In this document: piece by piece, positions 13,932-17,505 of the stretch
Layout of the letters: each line of letters opens with the position of its first letter
How positions within the stretch are numbered: the first letter of the stretch is position 1
Source of the DNA: an uncultured Spirochaetia bacterium
GTDB lineage: Bacteria > Spirochaetota > UBA4802 > JAGODF01
DNA length: 17,505 nt
Direction: 5' to 3'
NCBI GenBank assembly: GCA_937967705.1
Contig: CALCJG010000325.1
Location: 1 to 17,505, forward strand
Position numbers and translations under genes: made by a program
Notes under the pieces: model-generated
Databases searched by the model: none
Told to the model about the DNA's origin: nothing
The model's input: the letters and a program-made list of their open reading frames with translations, nothing else

Positions 13932-14567
13932 TTATTCCTCACTCGTTAAAGAAAACTCTTTTATCTCCGAGAGTTTTGGCAAATCCGAAATCTTATTGAG
14001 CCCGAAGTACTTCAGAAAATCATCCGTCGTCCCATAAGCCAGGGGGCGCCCAGGAAGATCCTTCCGCCCCATGGGCTTGATAAGGTTTTTTTTCATGAGG
14101 TTGGCCACCATCATTCGGGAGGAAACACCCCTCAATTCGTCAATTTCCGCAATAACGATGGGCTGCTTGTAGGCGATAATGGAGAGAGTTTCCAGCATTC
14201 CTTTCGACAGGGTTTCCTTCCTGGTCATCCCCATCACCCTCCGAATAGGCTCTGCATAGCGCTTGTGAGTAACAAACTGATACCCCTTGCTGATCTCAAT
14301 TATCTTTATTCCACCATCTCTTTCCTCATATTCATCAATCAGAGAGTGCATGATTATCTTGGCATGTGTGGGATCAACCCCGAAGTTTTTCACGAAAAAA
14401 GCAATAGGCAGAGGTTCATTGGATATAAAGAGTATCGCCTCGAAAAGACCATGGAGATCCAGCTCATCCTTCGCATGTTTCTCCTGCCCCTCACTGGAAT
14501 CCGCCTCACCAAGATTAATAGGTGTTTCTTCCGTCTTCACGGGCTCTTTATTGTCTTCGTTAGCCAT
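13932..14567 (-). CDS. scpB: Segregation and condensation protein B
   Basis: 211-residue ScpB, the winged-helix dimer that binds ScpA in the SMC-ScpAB condensin and helps organise and separate newly replicated chromosomes. The first ~37 residues are an acidic, probably disordered extension (rich in Glu, Asp, Lys). Then come LFEAILFISNEPLP, the signature LSKGMLETLSIIAYKQPI with EIDELRGV (120-148), and the second winged-helix motif GRKDLPGRPLAYGTTDDFL. It is slightly longer than typical ScpB because of the N-terminal tail. ATG 14567 has no visible Shine-Dalgarno and lies 131 bases after scpA, an unusually wide gap for this pair. Its stop abuts the pheA start. Confidence 0.95.
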   Translation of the reverse strand: MANEDNKEPVKTEETPINLGEADSSEGQEKHAKDELDLHGLFEAILFISNEPLPIAFFVKNFGVDPTHAKIIMHSLIDEYEERDGGIKIIEISKGYQFVTHKRYAEPIRRVMGMTRKETLSKGMLETLSIIAYKQPIVIAEIDELRGVSSRMMVANLMKKNLIKPMGRKDLPGRPLAYGTTDDFLKYFGLNKISDLPKLSEIKEFSLTSEE

Positions 14568-14698
14568 GATGTAGTAACAATTGTCAGTATATATGCCTGA
14601 TCCGATTGGTAATAATCTAAAAAAACACCATTAATCCCCTGGGCATTAATTTTTCAATCATTATATTGGTGATCGTACTCAGGTGAAACCGTTGATAT
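14568..14698 (-). other. scpA-scpB spacer with repeat and T-run
   Basis: On the minus strand this 131-base spacer contains ATTAAT-GCCCAGGGG-ATTAAT, two copies of a self-complementary hexamer that can pair with each other, followed within five bases by seven Ts. It could be a weak terminator or attenuator between scpA and scpB. A 14-codon frame (ATG to TAG) overlaps the repeat but has no ribosome binding site and I do not call it a gene. Confidence 0.35.
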
Positions 14699-15466
14699 TC
14701 ACTCAATAACGATCGTGGCAGGATCGAAATTTCTAAACAGCCTGATTTCTCCGTAAATGCGATGCTGCATCAGCCTGATCCTTCCTATTTTAGACATCTC
14801 CAGTATTGCGAGAAAAGTGGCGATGACTTCCGGTCTTTTCGGTTTTTCAGCAAATAACTCGGTGAACAAAACCTGGTCCCTTTTTACTAGCAGGTCGGTG
14901 ATATGTCTGATCCTGTCACTGACCAGAATTTCGTCGAAGAGAATCTCCTCCTGCTCGATAACCTCCTGGGCATCCATCACCTCCGCGAAAGCATTCAGCA
15001 GGTCAAAAAGGGACACCTCTATATACAAATCGTCACAGAAATCCTCATAGACATTCTTTCGTATAAAGGAATCCGACTGAGTCTCAAATTTATCACGAAG
15101 AGCCGCGGAGGCGTTCTGATACTTTTTATATTCCAGAAGTTTTTGGATGAGATCCGGAGGAAGCGGTGGAACGAAATATTCGTCCTCCATCTCACTCCCG
15201 GGAAGAAGCGCCCTGGACTTATAATAGATCAGCTCGGAAGCCATAACAATGAACTCGGTGGCGATCCCGATATTCTTTTCCTCCATGAGTTTTAGATACT
15301 CAAGATACTGTTCAGTAATCAAAGATATGGATATCTCGGTAATATCGATCTTGGCCTTTTTTATCAGACTCCATAGAAGCTCCAAGGGACCTTCGAACTT
15401 CTCCGTTGAGATGATATAACCTGATGTCCCCTGGTTTTGATCTTCCGATGTCCTGGTTTCATCCAT
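14699..15466 (-). CDS. scpA: Segregation and condensation protein A
   Basis: 255-residue ScpA, the kleisin subunit bridging the SMC heads in bacterial condensin. The N-terminal SMC-binding region shows FEGPLELLWSLIKKAKIDI followed by ITEISISLITEQYLEYL and the helix IATEFIVMASELIYYKSRALLPG. A helical middle part (~95-200) leads to a C-terminal winged helix (VIATFLAILEMSKIGRIRLMQ) ending in a short strand. A polar N-terminal extension of about 17 residues precedes the domain. ATG 15466 has only a weak GAGAG upstream. It is the first gene after the cheY terminator and probably heads the long operon scpA-scpB-pheA-DAHP synthase-tyrA-cmk-rpsA-TPR-rpmF, although I could not find a clear promoter in the short gap. 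Confidence 0.95.
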   Translation of the reverse strand: MDETRTSEDQNQGTSGYIISTEKFEGPLELLWSLIKKAKIDITEISISLITEQYLEYLKLMEEKNIGIATEFIVMASELIYYKSRALLPGSEMEDEYFVPPLPPDLIQKLLEYKKYQNASAALRDKFETQSDSFIRKNVYEDFCDDLYIEVSLFDLLNAFAEVMDAQEVIEQEEILFDEILVSDRIRHITDLLVKRDQVLFTELFAEKPKRPEVIATFLAILEMSKIGRIRLMQHRIYGEIRLFRNFDPATIVIE

Positions 15467-15520
15467 AAGGATCTGCTCTCTGGGGAATTGTTACGATTAC
15501 ACCGAGTTTCAGTAATAACA

Positions 15521-15545
15521 TAAAACGGAGAGCCTACTCTCCGTT
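15521..15545 (-). terminator. Rho-independent terminator after cheY
   Basis: A perfect 9-bp stem, AACGGAGAG (minus strand 15545-15537) with CTCTCCGTT (15532-15524), encloses a four-base loop and is followed by TTT then ATG. It lies 34 bases after the cheY stop and before scpA. The stem is strong, the T-tract short (four Ts counting the last paired one). Confidence 0.75.
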
Positions 15546-15578
15546 AGATATTCGACGCATGATGGTCAAGGGGACTAA

Positions 15579-15938
<360 letters not shown>

Positions 15939-16265
15939 TTCCTTACCCCATTATAAATATTATGCTCGTTACTAATATCCGTACGATCTCATTCCATAAA
16001 CCGGTCTGAGGCACCTTTATGTCACGATTATAGCAACTTTCCTTTGATCATATAAGTACTTAACCATCTAATACAGTCATTTCAAAAATGTAAACTTTTT
16101 TATATTGTACATCAATCTTATATTCCTAATCAACTATTTTTTTACCAAAAACCAAGACCTTAAAATTAAGACTGTATGTACCTATATAGAGATAAGATCG
16201 GCCATAATCTAATATAACATAATCGTATAATAATACCAGAAATATTTAATATAAGTATTATCTAT
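15939..16265 (-). other. AT-rich spacer between cheB and cheY (327 bases)
   Basis: This region is far more AT-rich than the flanking genes. On the minus strand it has, just after the cheB stop, an inverted repeat ATAATAC/GTATTAT (16255-16261 with 16230-16236) without a T-tract. Further on there is a palindrome CTTAA-AA-TTAAG (16159-16170), and then the cheY promoter at 16027-16055. A second weaker promoter-like pair, TTGATT then TACAAT at 18-base spacing, lies between. I see no coding frame worth calling and no recognised RNA family. Confidence 0.55.
16027..16055 (-). promoter_or_regulatory. Extended -10 promoter of cheY
   Basis: On the minus strand a perfect TATAAT (16027-16032) is preceded by TGC (16033-16035), making an extended -10 element. 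The hexamer 17 bases upstream (TTATAT, 16050-16055) matches TTGACA at three positions. Extended -10 promoters tolerate weak -35 boxes. Transcription would start near 16020, about 82 bases before cheY. Confidence 0.6.
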
Positions 16266-17345
16266 CTACAAATGTTCAAGTATTTTTTCAGGAATATCAT
16301 TCAGGGGAACAATAGTATCAATGGCTCCCATTTCAACAGCCACTCGATTCATACCATAAACAACCGATGTATCCTCATTCTGGGCGATTGTATAACCTCC
16401 CTTCTGCTTGATGTTATATATGCCCGAGGCTCCGTCTTTGCCCATCCCTGTCATAATGACTGCTACTGTGTTCTTTCCTGAGTTTTCAGCAACCGAGTTG
16501 AAGAGAACATCGATGGAAGGTTGATGTCCTGACACCTTTTCCCCTTTTAGGATTCTGATCGTCTTTTTCCCTGCGACGGTTTCCAAATACATATGCGAAT
16601 GACCAGGAGCGATATACCCGCATCCCGGCAGCACTTCATCCCCATCTTCCGCTTCCTTCACGGTGAGAGCGGAACTGTTATTCAGACGCTCTGCGAAAGC
16701 CCTAGTGAATCCCTCAGGCATATGCTGTACGACCAGCATGGAGGAAGAAAAATTCACGGGCATCGCTTTAAATACGTTCAGCAGGGCCGATGGCCCACCG
16801 GTGGAAGTACCTACGCATACAATTTTATTACTTTTTTCTGGTGATATTACTACCTTCTTCTTAGGTATATCATCCTTCTTGCCTGGAAGAGCAGGCTCCT
16901 CACTCCCCCTGACAACCTCATCCCCCCCCTTGATCTTCAATTTGTAATTATGTACAGATATCACCTTGTTGATTAACAGATTACCGATCTCCTCGACAGT
17001 CAGGGAAAGGATGGATGAAGGTTTTGGTATGAAATCCACAGCCCCGTATTCCAGTGCCTTGAACGTCGGCTCAGCGCCATCCTGTGTCAGGACGCTCATC
17101 ATAATAACGGGCTTTGGATTGGTACGAATAATCTCTTTCAAAGCATCGAGGCCATTCATGATGGGCATCTCGATATCCATGGTGATAACGTCAGGATTGA
17201 GAACCGTGTTCTTGAAAATGGCGGTCTTACCGTTATTGGCCGTACCTACCACCTCAATCCGCGGATCACCCTCCAGAATGTCGATGATGATTTTTCTGAC
17301 AAGGGCAGAATCATCCACCACCAGAACTTTAATTTTCTCAGGCAT
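16266..17345 (-). CDS. cheB: Protein-glutamate methylesterase / glutamine deamidase
   Basis: 359 residues from ATG 17345 (a TTG directly before it is also possible). CheB removes methyl groups from chemoreceptors and is activated by phosphorylation, giving adaptation. Counting from the upstream TTG, the receiver domain (1-125) has D12-D13, phosphoacceptor D58 (ITMDIEMP) and K109 (FIPKPSS). A Lys/Glu/Pro-rich linker covers ~134-172. The esterase domain has the catalytic triad S182 in GTSTGGPSALL, H209 in VVQHMPEGFT and D305 in MTGMGKDGASG. The length is typical. The start overlaps the stop of the cheC-like gene as TGATG, so the two are translated together. cheY follows after a 327-base spacer with its own promoter. 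Confidence 0.96.
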   Translation of the reverse strand: MPEKIKVLVVDDSALVRKIIIDILEGDPRIEVVGTANNGKTAIFKNTVLNPDVITMDIEMPIMNGLDALKEIIRTNPKPVIMMSVLTQDGAEPTFKALEYGAVDFIPKPSSILSLTVEEIGNLLINKVISVHNYKLKIKGGDEVVRGSEEPALPGKKDDIPKKKVVISPEKSNKIVCVGTSTGGPSALLNVFKAMPVNFSSSMLVVQHMPEGFTRAFAERLNNSSALTVKEAEDGDEVLPGCGYIAPGHSHMYLETVAGKKTIRILKGEKVSGHQPSIDVLFNSVAENSGKNTVAVIMTGMGKDGASGIYNIKQKGGYTIAQNEDTSVVYGMNRVAVEMGAIDTIVPLNDIPEKILEHL

Positions 17346-17505
17346 CAATCCCTTAATCTTTCGACTATTCTGTTTAAAGAGTCCGTTTCCGGAAGGATCA
17401 ACAGGTTGCCGATGACCCGGTCATCCCTGTAATAGAACTCCGTATGCATAATCAGGGCATAGTCATTATGGTTGTTGTGCATGACCAGAATCGAGTCGAG
17501 AGTAG
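17345..17505 (-). CDS. cheC: CheC-like chemotaxis phosphatase, C-terminal part (5' end outside window)
   Basis: The last 52 residues of a gene that enters from the right edge on the minus strand. The segment TLDSILVMHNN, then YALIMHTEFYYRDDRVIGNL, then LILPETDSLNRIVERL matches the end of CheC-family CheY-P phosphatases, where a TEF-x-G strand pair is followed by LPDPESL and a final helix. No catalytic helix (E-x-x-N) lies in the visible part, so it cannot be checked. Its TGA shares the A of the cheB ATG. A CheC partner protein CheD is not seen here but could lie further right. The assignment rests on the C-terminal pattern only; another CheC/CheX-type protein remains possible. Confidence 0.68.
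   Translation of the reverse strand, partial: TLDSILVMHNNHNDYALIMHTEFYYRDDRVIGNLLILPETDSLNRIVERLRD

Noticed and set aside
14608..14662. A 14-codon minus-strand frame (ATG to TAG) in the scpA-scpB gap
   Set aside because: There is no ribosome binding site, it is very short, and it consists mostly of the ATTAAT repeat and T-run, which better fit a structural element.

Overview
This window looks like a stretch of ordinary chromosome from a diderm, flagellated bacterium, most likely a member of Spirochaetota. That placement is an inference. It rests on a ribosomal protein L32 that resembles leptospiral L32 as I remember it, on CheC- and CheX-type phosphatases beside CheB and CheY, on a second multi-S1-domain protein, and on the order scpA-scpB-aromatic genes-cmk-rpsA. 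There are no mobile elements, CRISPR arrays, rRNA or tRNA genes, and nothing suggests recent transfer.

Left part (1-3854). The 3' end of ilvD enters on the + strand and converges on a minus-strand DEDDy 3'-5' exonuclease (360-1172). A small exported HEAT-repeat protein follows (1276-1758, minus). A 301-base divergent intergenic region separates it from a + strand pair: a five-S1-domain protein (2060-3514) and an uncharacterised 112-residue protein (3516-3854). Every gene from here to the right end is on the minus strand.

Minus-strand block A, read right to left (7311 to 3855): acpP, rnc, a Nudix hydrolase, aroB, a STAS-domain protein and a CheX-like protein. A promoter-like pair sits upstream of acpP. 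The last stop codon of this block abuts the stop of the + strand 112-residue gene, with no terminator between them.

Minus-strand block B, read right to left (15466 to 7534): scpA, scpB, pheA (chorismate mutase/prephenate dehydratase), DAHP synthase, tyrA, cmk, rpsA, a membrane-anchored TPR protein and rpmF. Most junctions are overlapping or nearly so, and the block ends at a good rho-independent terminator (7438-7462). It combines chromosome condensation, entry to the shikimate pathway plus the Phe and Tyr branches, CMP salvage and translation. aroB in block A supplies the second shikimate step.

Right end: cheY (15579-15938) with its own extended -10 promoter and terminator, a 327-base AT-rich spacer, then cheB and the 3' end of a cheC-like gene overlapping by one base. 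Together they form a chemotaxis adaptation and signal-termination cluster.

I see no clear-cut new system. The points most worth a second look are a short C-terminal motif shared by the two S1-domain proteins, the uncharacterised gene coupled to the extra S1 protein, and the STAS/CheX pair at the end of a housekeeping operon.
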